Shown piece by piece: positions 54,202-64,000 of a stretch of 64,000 bases of DNA (positions are counted from its first letter, which is position 1; every line of letters begins with the position of its first letter). The position numbers and the translations under genes were made by a program. A model generated the notes under the pieces. The model was given only the letters and a program-made list of their open reading frames with translations. It ran no database searches and was not told where the DNA came from. This DNA is from Ilyonectria destructans. Taxonomy: Eukaryota; Ascomycota; Sordariomycetes; Hypocreales; Nectriaceae. The stretch is from assembly GCA_020740775.1 (NCBI GenBank), contig JAHEWK010000008.1, positions 2,728,001 to 2,792,000 on the forward strand, read 5' to 3'.

Positions 54202-56039
54202 TATCTCAGCTATCAAGGGAATTGAGGCAGCAAGAACGCACGATGTTATTCAGGATGGGCTAGTCTTGAAGAAAGTCAGGTAAAGCAGATGCTGCAGTGC
54301 GAGTCTTGGAAATCTGATCAATGATATTTTTGTCGAATTGAAAATCATAGTAACCAGTTTGCTTCCATACCCGTCCCTCATGGGCAAATTGGATATCTGT
54401 TAGTAAAGATAAACCCGGGATAATTGGTCCCTGTCGTTGAGTTATCCCCGTTCCTTAGCTGCTGGGCCCTTGCCGAGTCTCCAACTACGCTTTACTGGCC
54501 CCGCGTGCCGAGAAGTTCTGGAGGAACGTCACTTCTACGGACGGTTCGGCCGCTAATCCGACGCGATGCGCAGTCGGATCTTAAACCCTCAGCAATGAAT
54601 GCTCGGAAAATTCGCGATGCAAGTACAATCTCTCACACGCATGCCACTTATTCAAATTGATCGATTCCGAGACGGAAAATGGCTCGGCCGGGCCTGTACC
54701 CAAAGCTCGCCTGATTCTCGTTGCAGCGGTATGGATTGTGCCGTCAGATTTTGAAGTTGGCTACCCTATACTGACCATTTTCCGTCTACTTAATACACAA
54801 TTACATGTTATTGCTACAACAATGGTATTTCAGTACGTTTCTCTTACAGATTGACTGATTTGATATATTTTGTTATGTCTCTTTGCCTACCCCGTCCTCA
54901 TCCACTGTTGATCCGTCCATTTCGAGACCTGGGAGCTGTCACAAATAACCTCGGCTATGGCGTGTGTTACCATGGTGCGCTTCCTAACAAGGCACGCGTA
55001 CCCTGAGCGCGAGCTATCTTGCTATCCAAAATCACGGAGTGGGCCTCTAGACGCTGCAGTTGGGCATGAACAGATCCGCTCCTGCAAAAGCAAAACCTCA
55101 GCCGCAGAAGTGGGGAGCGCAGAATGAGCCCGACTTGGCAGAGACGGTGAAGTATCTCGGAGAGATTGGAGGGAGCGTAGTTTTGTCTCTACAAGATGAG
55201 AGCGTGTTGCTTGGACTTGAAGGTAACAACAAATTGAGCGACGGGTTACACCTCTGCTGCCTCCTCAATGGCATCCTCCTCGGAAAACAAGTGCCGCATT
55301 TCCCTCAACACTGTGGGTTCTCGCCGGGATGCGCACCGCTTTTGAAATTGAGGCGGGGAAGTTATGGGGAAATCTGATGCGACAGTCTACTCTAGGTGGA
55401 TTCAGAGCGATCAGCCCCGTATTATCATAATTCGCGGCTTCTTGTCTATTTGAACAGTGCTTTTGGAGCCCCTACCGTCCCTTTTCTAGAGTGTTGTTTC
55501 TTCACCGGTACGCCACATTTGGCCAAGCAATTATGCCCGGGGATTTTCTTGAGCTTCGCGCAGTTGTCTGTTGGTGGCTTGCAACTTGGTCGCTTAGAAT
55601 AGCACGGCATTTATGCTGCCGACACAAAATTCATGCGCTCTTCTAAGATGACAGACGTAAGAATGCTTGGCGATGTCAACCAGCACGTAGCTAGATCTGA
55701 CAGTACGCCTGACTGTGCATGTGGCTGCTGAGCTCATTCTCGGTCACCTGGCTTGCTCCGATTTGAACATTGGTGAATGAACTGGGGAAGATGCAATGGA
55801 GGAAGACATCATAAGTCGCATCCACAAGTAATACATCACACGAGATTCACTCGGTTATTCGGCCTGAATATTGTTTGACAGTTTTTTACTGAATGTACCA
55901 ATAACACGCTATTGGCTCAAGTTCGATGAATGGCCTCTGCCTTCTTCGTGGAGTCATGCCCGCTGAATTTGTTGACGGCAGAGCCCGACCAAATTGTCAC
56001 CCTTGCCGATCTCATTAGAATCATATCGTACACCGGAAC
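54202..56039. other. Intergenic region between P450 and GMC oxidoreductase
   Basis: About 1.8 kb, the left part being the P450 promoter and the right part the 3' side of the GMC gene. ORFs at 55060-55377 and 55396-55602 show no domain. Nothing else recognised apart from the inverted repeat described separately. Confidence 0.45.
54556..54579. promoter_or_regulatory. Inverted repeat ATCCGAC-N10-GTCGGAT upstream of the P450
   Basis: Perfect 7-base arms at 54556-54562 and 54573-54579 with a 10-base spacer, about 355 bases before the P450 start. Inverted CGG triplets with fixed spacing are the usual binding mode of Zn2Cys6 dimers, and the arm recurs as a single site in other cluster promoters. 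Confidence 0.55.
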
Positions 56040-57822
56040 TCATAGACGCTGCTGTCCGTTCAAAGAGTACTCAGCCAGCAGCTTTTCAGCAGCAATCATA
56101 CCAATCTGGTAAGCCGTGGACTGAATGTGGCAGCTGCGATTGGGTTAGCAAGTCGCCTTGAATAAAAGGGAGAGAGGGCACTAACCTAGCAATGATGGGC
56201 ATGACACTCATATCCGCCACTCGGAGACCGCTGACACCATAGACGCGGAAACGAGGGTCAACCACGGCCTGCTTCTCATCACGTCCCAGCTTGCACGTTC
56301 CGCTCATATGCCACGTGCTGGTGCAGTTCTTGCGCCAGAAATCGAGGATATCCTCGTCGCTGTCGGTGGCTGGGACGTCGAATTGCGATTGGGTGGGGTG
56401 TGCGTCCTTGGTGAAGGACGGGCTGGCCGTGACCTTGAGAACCTCCCGGGTCGACTCGATGATGACACGTCGGTCGTACGGATGGTCAGCAAATGAGGGG
56501 TTGAAGTCGAGAGGCACCGTGGGGTCAGCAGAGACGAGCTTGACGTTTCCAACGCCCTGGGAGTTTTGCACAAAGACTAGAATCGACAGGATCGGAGGCG
56601 CCGTCTCGGGGGCCACGTAGTAGTCGGGCGTGATGCCCAGCGCAGCCATCTCGTACGTGGGAATCGTCGGCTGGGACAACCGAGCGCGCTCCTGCGCAGG
56701 CAGATCGGCAAACTCCTTGCTGGCCAGGACGCCGTCGCTCTTGAAGAAGCCCATGGTCATGGTCGTGCCGTTGGTCACGTAGTCGCCGGTGCGGAACAGC
56801 TCCCACTCGCGCATAGCAGCCGCCTGGCGCGCCTTGTCCCTGAAGAACGGGCTGATGGTGTCCGACTCCTCGGTGCGGCCGTACTTGAGGACGACGTGGT
56901 AGTGGTCCTTGTAGTTCTGGCCGACGTTGGGGTTGTTGACGAGCGGTGAAATGCCGACGTTGTTCAGCTGGTCTGCGGGGCCAATGCCCGAGTGCATCAG
57001 GATCTTGGGGGTGTCGAGACTGCCGGCGGAGAGGATGACCTCCTTGCCGGCCTTCAAGACGGTTCCGTCGAGAAGCGAGACTCCGACGGCCGTCTTGTCC
57101 TCGAACTCAACCCGGCGAACAGGCGCGTTGGTCATGATGTGCAGGTTCGTAGGCGCATATGCCAGCAGATCGGCCGCCGTGGTTCTCGTGCCGCGCGTCA
57201 TGGTCTGCGGAACGACCGAGATGCCCAAAAAGTCGCCGCTGCCCATGTCCCGGTTGATGGCGTAGCCGTTGGCCTCCCAGGCGTCCATTGTCGACGTGGT
57301 GTAGTTGTCCCATTTGGGCTGGAAGCCAATGTGAAGCGGTCCCTCGTAGCCGTGGGCCTCAGCCTTGGGATCAAGGTATTTCGTGACGCCTTGAGGCACC
57401 TCGGGCGTCTTGTCGTGGTACGTCTCCAGCTTCTTCCACCGGCGCAGGGCGTGGTCCCAGTCCCAGGCCGGATCGGCTGTGAGCTCAGACATGGTCTTCC
57501 AGTCATCTCGAGGCCCAATTGTCCACGCCGTGAAGTTGACGGCCGACGAGCCACCGAGGCCCTTTCCTCGCGCGAGGCCTATCCTGCGTCCTTCCAGGTG
57601 CGGCTGTGGGGTGCTCTCATAGGGATATGTCTGCTCGGGGTTGAGGAATTGCACGAATTCGTTTCCAATGACGCGCAGGTTGGGATCCTTATTGTCGCCT
57701 CCGGCCTCGAGCAGCAGCACAGAAGGGCGGGCCTCGCTATATGCTAGTCCGCGAGCGATGCTGCATCCCGCAGGGCCGGCGCCTACGACGATGAAGTCGT
57801 ATTGGGAGTCTTGTTTAGCCAT
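56040..57822 (-). CDS. GMC-family oxidoreductase
   Basis: Predicted 576-aa flavoprotein in two exons (56186-57822 and 56040-56133). FAD motif VVGAGPAGCSIARG at 12-25, the GMC signature around GKGLGGSSAVNF, the second signature GSLDTPKILMHSGIGP, and the catalytic His505 in STWHMSGTCKLG. The second exon supplies the family's usual end (SCHIQSTAYQIGMIAAEKL); without the intron the protein would end wrongly. The ATG at 57822 is preferred because a TATA box lies 88 bases before it, inside an upstream open extension of 54 codons. Family members oxidise alcohols, often aryl alcohols, or glucose. No signal peptide, so it is probably intracellular. It could oxidise an aryl alcohol feeding the cluster. 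Confidence 0.86.
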
Positions 57823-57909
57823 GTCGACGGTTGAGAAATGAGGAGAGAAAGTGTGAATTGAATGACGAGACGGGAAATAATCATCGCCACCGTCAGCTAG
57901 TCCGACGTC

Positions 57910-57915
57910 TTTATA
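57910..57915 (-). promoter_or_regulatory. TATA box of the GMC oxidoreductase gene
   Basis: TATAAA on the minus strand, immediately followed upstream-to-downstream by GACGTCGGACT, which holds another CGG site. Its position supports the start at 57822. Confidence 0.45.
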
Positions 57916-59323
57916 ACCGTGGCTGTTGGGGGCTGTGGCCAAGGATGGATCTCCTGTATCACGAGTCATGCGACCGCTCGTCAACGCCCAAACGATGCAT
58001 TAGCTCTCTCCGCGATCCCCGACTGCATGAGACGGGTCAGGACCAACGTAGCCGCACTGTTGCACCAACAATCCCAACCGCAGCTGCCTCTAGCTTAATT
58101 TGCCTAAATGTAGCAACGATAGACCAGCCGGCGGCATATACCCGTGGGTTTAGCACTGGAGTTGAGCGGGGGTGACCTGGCTGCGCTATAAGTAGTCGAC
58201 TGTACCTAAGCCATCCAGGAACGTCTAGCGCGTTTGGGGATGACTTAGGGGTTCGCTGGCCTGTCCGGGGAGATATCCCGGGCGTGTCTGAGTCTGGGGC
58301 AGCGAGTCAGCTGTCTCATGGCCGCCTCGTCGCACTTGTTGCCGCTGTGGACCGCCTGAATGCAATGCACGCAGTAGCAAGGTTGCTGTGCATACCCCGA
58401 GGAAGAGGAGGGCGGCTGCGGGAGGAAGTGGCGGGACGGAGAGATGCAGCTGAGATCCGGTGAATAAACGAAACATGCAAGATGAGATACACAGAAGCAA
58501 GTTCACAATCGACGCCGGGATGTGGCCTGTCTGCGTGCTGGGGTGAGACCCAGTTTGCAAACCATTGCGCTCAGCTCGCGCCAGAGACGGCAGCATCGTA
58601 CGTCCTGCACAAGCACTCGACTCTTATCAACGCCTGCGAGATGCATTTCGGTCATCATCCCTGAACAATCGGGCGAACGGGTGGGTGATTATCTCTGCAG
58701 CTTCACCGTCCGTCCACCTTGCGCCCCACGGGACGAGACGCAGAGTGTTAGGGCATACATCGTCGGGAACGCATCGTCACTATTCCGGGCTCACAATCAT
58801 GCGGAAGCACTCGCTGACTCCATTGATCCATTGAACCATTGATTGCAATGGCTCATCAGTTCACGATGCGACACGCTCTGCATCAACTTCATTCAGGGCA
58901 TCGTGACTTAAGAATACCAGCTCCATCCCAGTTTGCGGGGCTGAGGCGCACGACGGATCTTCAGAAGCGGGTCTCTAGTGCAGATCATCATCTCAAATAG
59001 ACCCTAATAGTCAGCTCGACTGCGCTTCGTCGAGATACCCCACCGTATCCATGATATGATCCATTTGCTCAAGAGCCAGCAGATCTGGGTCAACACTGGT
59101 CCTTTTTCAACAATTCGTGGGATGAAGCTACTGTGCTGGGCCGAGCCGCACATGGCTTTGCTAATGTGGAACATGATGTACTAAATGCATCTGAATTGAC
59201 ATCCTTAATCCCGGTGCCTCATGACGGATTGATCTTATGCACCACAGCAATGCGCCTTTCTCGGCGTCTTGAATCCGAAGACAACGGCGTGACATGAGGA
59301 CGATTCTCAAAATTACAAAAACC
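57916..59323. other. Intergenic region with a doubtful small ORF
   Basis: About 1.4 kb. On the minus strand 58225-58480 a frame beginning MFRLFTGSQLHLSVPP has one hydrophobic stretch (about 20 residues); a 40-base intron starting GTATGC would link it to a Cys-containing tail. The short intron and lack of family make this too weak to call. Elsewhere nothing was recognised. Confidence 0.4.
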
Positions 59324-60662
59324 CTAGGCAAAATATTGCCCTGTAAAGCCCGGCACAATCTCCTGACCCTCCAGCTTCTCGTAACTAACGCCCTTCTTCT
59401 GCTGCCAAGTCTGCTTCAGTGTGGTAAACTCTCCCATCGTCGGGGCCGGATGCCCACCGGCCTCAAACTCGTTTTGTGTGTAGCCCTCCCGCTTGAGAAC
59501 CGGGGAGTCGACTGTTCCGAGGACGAGGTCGTTCTGAGGACGCGCAAAGTACAGCAGACCGAGGCGGTCGACGTGGCGCTGGTCTTTTGGAGGCACAGAT
59601 ACCTATTGAGTCAATTAGTATGGTTACTTGCAGTTAGGCCAACAACCGTGAATTCTTACCCGGTGGATGGTGGACTTGACGTATCCGCCTGTGAGGAAAC
59701 TCAACGCATCCCCCGCATTGACTGTCAAACTCCCATCGAGAGGTTTCGCCCACTTCCAGGTTTCAGACTCCTGGTCCCTGATCTGCAGTCCCGCAACGGG
59801 TTGTCTGAACAGCAGTGTCAGAGAACCGAGGTCTGTATGTCCGCGGGACCACAGGCCGTCCTCGAGAGCTTCAATCTCCTTTGGTGAGAATTTCGAGTAC
59901 TTCATGTAGCGTAGATGTGACTCGTCATGGGTTTCCCACTTGTGGAGGTTGACGAAGAAATCTTCGGGCAGCTCAAGAGCAATCGCAATTAGATGGTTCA
60001 GGGGATCAAGAACCTTGTCATGCAATTCCTGATGCGCGAGAGTCAGCATACATAGTCAAATCGGAAATTAGGTAGTAGGTCTGACCTTGGCAAAAGCTTC
60101 AATCTCTTCCAGATGTGCCTTCAAGAGAGCCGGGAGAGGTTGTGTGACATGTCCATCATTGGCTATTGCGGCCATAAGTATTTGGATTCCAACATCAGAC
60201 GACCTGTTAACATTACGTGAGACTTACTGGCCATGTTCCAGACCTCGGTCTTCTCGCGAACACCCCCCGCCAGAGGTCGTCTGCCAGCAGGTCTGTATCC
60301 GTTGTACTCGCCCGCATCTAAGTTGGGAACATAATTCAACTTCTCTTCCAACGGAAGCTCGTAGAAGGCCTGGCCTAGGGCAAACTGTCTGTCGACTGCC
60401 GCCTGTGAGATGCCAAAGTTCGTGACGTAAAAGAACCCCTTCTTTCGAATAGCTTTGATCAGGGCTTGAGACAGCTCCGCGTTGCCCTCCGGAGTGCCAT
60501 ACTTGGACAGGTCAATGTCGGTCACTAGTCTAGGTTAGTGAATTGTCCTCTCGTTTCCTTGTGAAAAAGGGTAGGAATAAACGTACGGTCTGCCCAGTCA
60601 AGTTGCTCCTTTGTCTCAGGGACATGGGAGTACTGGTACAGTTGGGGGATAGCAGATGGCAT
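59324..60662 (-). CDS. Fe(II)/2-oxoglutarate-dependent dioxygenase
   Basis: Predicted 365-aa isopenicillin N synthase-like enzyme, exons 60587-60662, 60228-60524, 60086-60162, 59660-60028 and 59324-59602. The N-terminal DIOX_N half (DIDLSKYGTPEGN, then KGFFYVTNFGIS) precedes the catalytic jelly roll. Iron ligands are His214 and Asp216 (GHTDLGSL) and His272 (STIHRV). The 2-oxoglutarate arginine is Arg286; the usual RxS is RLG here. Such enzymes hydroxylate, demethylate or desaturate small molecules, including plant phenolics and hormones. A CTTTATAAAG box lies 57 bases upstream. It marks the likely right edge of the cluster; whether it belongs functionally is inference. Confidence 0.87.
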
Positions 60663-60718
60663 GTTGAGATAATTTCCTTTTCTACTCTTAATCTTTGCCT
60701 GTCAGCTGTAACCTTTGG

Positions 60719-60728
60719 CTTTATAAAG
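60719..60728 (-). promoter_or_regulatory. TATA box of the 2-oxoglutarate dioxygenase gene
   Basis: The palindrome CTTTATAAAG lies 57 bases before the start codon, with a short CCCC/GGGG inverted repeat just upstream of it. Confidence 0.5.
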
Positions 60729-62234
60729 ACCCCGCTTCGTGAGGGGGCTTTATGAGTTGGTCCACAAGGAAATGATTTACATGTTATATTCAACTGCTGA
60801 CAAAACCGTGCAGAAACTGGTCAGGAGTTGCTTCATGTGCAAGACGAGCCAATGAGAGTGCACCTAATCTGATCCCTCGATGTCGTGATCAGGTTCCCCG
60901 CAAACGGACTCCCGAACTCCCACGCTCTTTGGCTCGGTGGTTTGTGGGAGGTTTATCCCATATTTCATCTTTTTGCAGAATATGGCGCGATTCTGTCGTA
61001 GCTGCCTTATCCCAACGCTATCACATAGACTTGGAGTGGGATACTCGTCCATTCTGCTTTCATCATAATTGACATGTATTATGAGACAGAAATGACACTA
61101 GACTTGCCAATCTACTCTCCACTTTGGATTGCAATGGAATCTCTCCTTCTCCTCGCGATGCCGAATCGCTTGGCAAGGAGGTTCCGTCGAATGACGCAAT
61201 AGAAGCCAACACTCAACCAAAAGCCCACGGCCTAATTGACAAGAACACAAGACAAGAACGTCCAAGAAACCGTCAAAATTCTTCAATGATTCGGAGAGGA
61301 TGATTTTGTTGGCTAAAATCAAACCACATCGACTAATTTGTCTTTGCCTCACACCTGTCTTGGCCAAAAATGGTGCGGCTGCTAGCGACGAGAAATACCT
61401 TATAAGTAGGTACCGCTCTCCAACTTCCACCTCTGGGCATCATATCAGACCCGCGCCGGAGTTGTGGATGCGAGCATCCTCGCGATCGGCCGGCCATGAC
61501 GTCACAAAACTAAGTAGATGCGTCCATCATCACGGCTGATGCTCAGAAGTATAGCATTCTAGGGGTAACAACTCATTCGCAAGTGAAGTCGTGGAATGGA
61601 TGACAAGAGTTCAAATGCAAAATACAGCCTTACCCACTCGGAGTGCTGTTGGCACAGCTATAATCTGGAGGCCCCACAGCTAAACAGCCTTTTAACACCA
61701 TTTAAACAGCATGCATATGTTAACACAGTCGAAGAGGCTTGCTCGCCGAGATGTTCTGAGCCGTGAAAAGCGAGGGTCCAACAAGTTGCTTGTCATTCAG
61801 CATTCGATCATGACCTCTCTATGACCTTCCCGGAGCGACAACTTGGAAGCGTAATTGTCTGCGCAAGGCCGCTTGAGTACAATGGCGTTGCATGCATCTT
61901 CGCAGAGTGTACGTTGCATAGCCGTCACTGGGGCGGCTGGGACAGCCTGTGAATAAAACAAACAGATAAACGATCTCTACTGATTGCAGTCTGCACTACC
62001 CACCTTTTATTAGAAGCTGTTTCCTCATGCTTTATTAAATTTTACCTGTAAAGTGATGGAATGTAAATTCGCTCCCATTCTCGACCGCCTTCATAGTAGG
62101 GCTGAGCGCCCTGGCAGGGACGCGCCGCAATTGCCCTCAAGTATAAGAGGTCCCATGAACCCCCTTCATTCTGGCGTCCGGTCTTCTTCTTTTTTCCCCC
62201 AGCTTTTCAATCCACGCAAGCCCCATTCGCGTCG
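60729..62234. other. Intergenic region, no gene recognised
   Basis: About 1.5 kb separating the cluster from the LINE relic. Open frames at 61098-61430 (-) and 61300-61539 (+) have no family features. It probably contains the dioxygenase promoter and repeat-flanking DNA. Confidence 0.45.
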
Positions 62235-62840
62235 GTGATGCCCCGGCCGCATGCGAAACCCATCATCCTCCCCCCCTTACTCCTTCTATTCATGTGGATT
62301 CCGCCACTGGATGGGAGATACCTCCCGACGCCCTCCCTCACGCCCATCCACGTATGCTGGATTTCCGGTCATCAAGGAATTCAAGGCAATAAAGAGGCAG
62401 ATCGCCTTGCTAAGGAGGGGACAGCGCTGCCCCTGGAGGACGCTTAGACACCCACACTAGCAGGAGTCCATAGCCTGGCATGGTTGAAAACGAAAGGAAT
62501 GGCTGGAGAATGGTGGCAGCAGAAACTAGTTGAATCTGCGCTCCTTAAGTGCCCCGCCGAACTAAACTTGCTCAGAATAGTACTTTATTGCCTTCTTGCC
62601 TCAAGGAGCGGCTATGGAGACTTTAAACGGTACCATCGGAAAATTAACTACGATGACTTGACTAAGTGCCTATGCGTGAGACCTACAACCCAAGCCATCT
62701 TGTGTACTGCCAAAAGACCAGGCGGCTCTGCGAGAAGTGGCCCACTTTGCGACCGGCTCCGAGAACACAGTATGAGTGCTGGCTTCAGGATATTCGGAGA
62801 CACGATACAGCCTTGCTCTGGAGGAAATGTATATAGGTAG
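62235..62840 (+). mobile_element. Relic of a LINE-type retrotransposon (RNase H and C-terminal region)
   Basis: A frame with HVCWISGHQGIQGNKEADRLAK (62235-62447, shown here in parts) matches the end of the RNase H domain of fungal non-LTR elements, where W-x-x-x-H and N-x-E-A-D are typical. Just downstream, another frame (62484-62840) contains LLASRSGYGDFKRYHRKI, the usual C-terminal continuation of the same ORF. Stops and frame changes between them show decay. No reverse-transcriptase core, UTR or poly-A tail was recognised, so only a fragment remains. Confidence 0.65.
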
Positions 62841-63067
62841 TTAGATACTGATAGTCTTCTGCCCCTCAGGAGGCCTCGAGCGGTCTGAGTTCCCACCGGC
62901 GTAAAATACATCTTCTTCATCATCATCTTCTTCTTCTCGCCTCCACCGCCACCACGTGCTCCAGCAACTTGACCGCTTCCTCGACTTGGCCTTTAGATTT
63001 CTCATGCAGCGATGCTAGCCGAAGCCACGATATCACATCCTTGAGCCAATCTTTGGCTCCCTTGTAT
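62841..63067. other. Low-complexity spacer
   Basis: Short stretch with a CTT/CAT-rich run near 62909-62939 and CCACC repeats just after. No gene. Confidence 0.4.
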
Positions 63068-63963
63068 TTAACGCCAGGTGTAGCACTCCTCAGCAATAGG
63101 GATGTACATGTTATAGACTGTCTTTGACCACAGCTTCGTAACGAAAGCGAAGAGGGTGAAACTGAAGTCGCTATTGATGCTCAGACCCTGGGCACAAACG
63201 AGATCGTTGGGCTGAGTGACAGTACCGTCATCTTCAATAGTCTGGCTTGCAGTGAACGCGAACTCGTTGTTGAAACGGGGACGGGCGGTAAGGCCGGCAC
63301 TCAAGTCCACGACACCACCCAGGGCCTTAACAACGAGCTGGAATGTAACGTCGATCCAGGTGTCGGCCTTGGCGAGAGCACGCTCGGAGAGGTCGAGCTT
63401 GGCGTTGTAGACAGGCTTCCAGCGGGTGACACTTGTCTTGGTATTGTCAAGGAAATCGAGATGAACAATGCCGTTTTTCAGACCGGCACCGGCGGACCCA
63501 GTGACAGTGACGCCAGCAGCAACATCGATGTCTAGACCAATGGCGAAGAGCAGCTCCGGGCCGAGGCTGATGATTCCCGGAACGTCGATGATAGAGTAAG
63601 AGAGCTCGCCGGGGCTATAGGTGAAGCTATCGCGATATTCTGCCGTAACGGCAACAGTGACTCCAACCTCAGCGTCGATACTGGAGTCAATATCGACGTA
63701 AAACTGCTTGAGCTTGCCTCCCAGGACATCATAGTCCAAAAAGCCAGAGAATGTGACGCTGGCCGTGACTTCAGCGGAATCGGCTGACACCTCAAGGTAG
63801 GGAGGGAAGGAGTAGATGGGAGTGTTCCTCGGGAGGCCGATCGTGCCCGCGATGGTGAGGCCCTTCTCGTTGACGGTGATACCACGCTCGTTGAGGCCCC
63901 TCTTTGCAACGCTCTGGCGCTTCTTAGCAACTGGCACAGCCTCAAAGGTGATGGCGGTGTTGG
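63068..63963 (-). CDS. Secreted DUF7223-like protein, 5' end outside window
   Basis: The last exon of a larger gene. It starts at a splice acceptor (branch CTGAC, then CACGCAG) near 63964 with NTAITFEAVPVAKKRQSVAKRG, a region with a likely Kex2 site KKR/KR, and continues about 297 residues to a stop. The body is rich in beta-strand-like alternation, Val and Thr (EVTASVTFSGFLDYDVLGG; IDSSIDAEVGVTVAVTAEY) and ends in YIPIAEECYTW. This matches fungal secreted proteins with a DUF7223-type domain, whose function is unknown. The signal peptide and earlier exons lie beyond the window edge. Confidence 0.7.
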
Positions 63964-64000
63964 CTGCGTGAGGTCAGCTATCGCGGTGCTTTCCACGGAG

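Noticed and set aside
56992..57747. 251-codon plus-strand frame
   Set aside because: It is antisense to the GMC oxidoreductase; Val/Arg-rich composition typical of a GC-rich shadow frame.
57823..57984. 54-codon N-terminal extension of the GMC oxidoreductase
   Set aside because: A TATA box lies inside it and the FAD motif normally begins about ten residues from the start.
34734..60662. Secondary-metabolite biosynthetic cluster
   Set aside because: Tailoring-type enzymes and C6 regulators are present, but no polyketide synthase, NRPS, terpene cyclase or prenyltransferase was found in the window.
1..64000. CRISPR arrays, operons, tRNA or rRNA genes
   Set aside because: No regularly spaced repeats, no bacterial gene layout and no cloverleaf or rRNA sequence was recognised by eye; a tRNA scan was not possible here.

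Overview
The window is nuclear DNA of a filamentous ascomycete (Pezizomycotina, probably a Sordariomycete; the genus cannot be fixed from this sequence). The signs are many short introns of about 45-90 bases with GT...CTRAC...AG signals, four Zn2Cys6 transcription factors, a fungal Goodbye-NACHT NLR, HsbA and DUF7223-type secreted proteins, and long AT-rich non-coding islands. Gene models were built by joining reading frames at splice sites that restore family-typical protein sequence. No rRNA, tRNA, CRISPR array or intact transposon was recognised.

Layout. 0-9.5 kb: a Upc2-like Zn2Cys6 regulator (-), a five-exon NLR with Goodbye, NACHT, helical-repeat and ZZ-like parts (+), and a small secreted HsbA-like protein (-). 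11.4-15.4 kb: a peroxisomal D-amino-acid oxidase (+) whose promoter holds three CGG-N4-CCG palindromes, convergent with a second Zn2Cys6 regulator (-). 16-23 kb: an ascomycete membrane protein (-), a strongly AT-rich island, and a large secreted, probably GPI-anchored VWA7/Het-C-like protein (+) with an apparent frameshift. 23.9-28.8 kb: a DJ-1/PfpI protein (+) followed by a decayed copy of its last exon, a small Cys-rich ORF behind a TATA box, an EFM2/FAM86-like lysine methyltransferase (-) and an ADP-ribosylglycohydrolase (+). 30.5-33.7 kb: a pyranose-2-oxidase-like GMC enzyme (+) and a conserved small protein of unknown function (-).

From 34.7 to about 60.7 kb lies the most notable region, a cluster with the look of an aromatic-compound catabolic cluster. 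It holds a salicylate-hydroxylase-type FAD monooxygenase, a vicinal-oxygen-chelate extradiol dioxygenase, a fumarylacetoacetate-hydrolase-family enzyme, an ACMSD-type amidohydrolase/decarboxylase, an NmrA/isoflavone-reductase-like protein, a flavin-reductase-like split-barrel protein, a cupin, a P450, a GMC oxidoreductase and an Fe(II)/2-oxoglutarate dioxygenase. They flank a divergently transcribed pair of paralogous Zn2Cys6 regulators with the same exon phases. The order hydroxylase, meta-cleaving dioxygenase, FAH hydrolase suggests a fungal meta-cleavage route. No polyketide synthase, NRPS or terpene synthase is present, which argues against a biosynthetic cluster. The substrate is not determined by the sequence.

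The right end has a decayed LINE-type RNase H relic (about 62.2-62.8 kb) and the 3' part of a secreted DUF7223-like gene that runs off the window.
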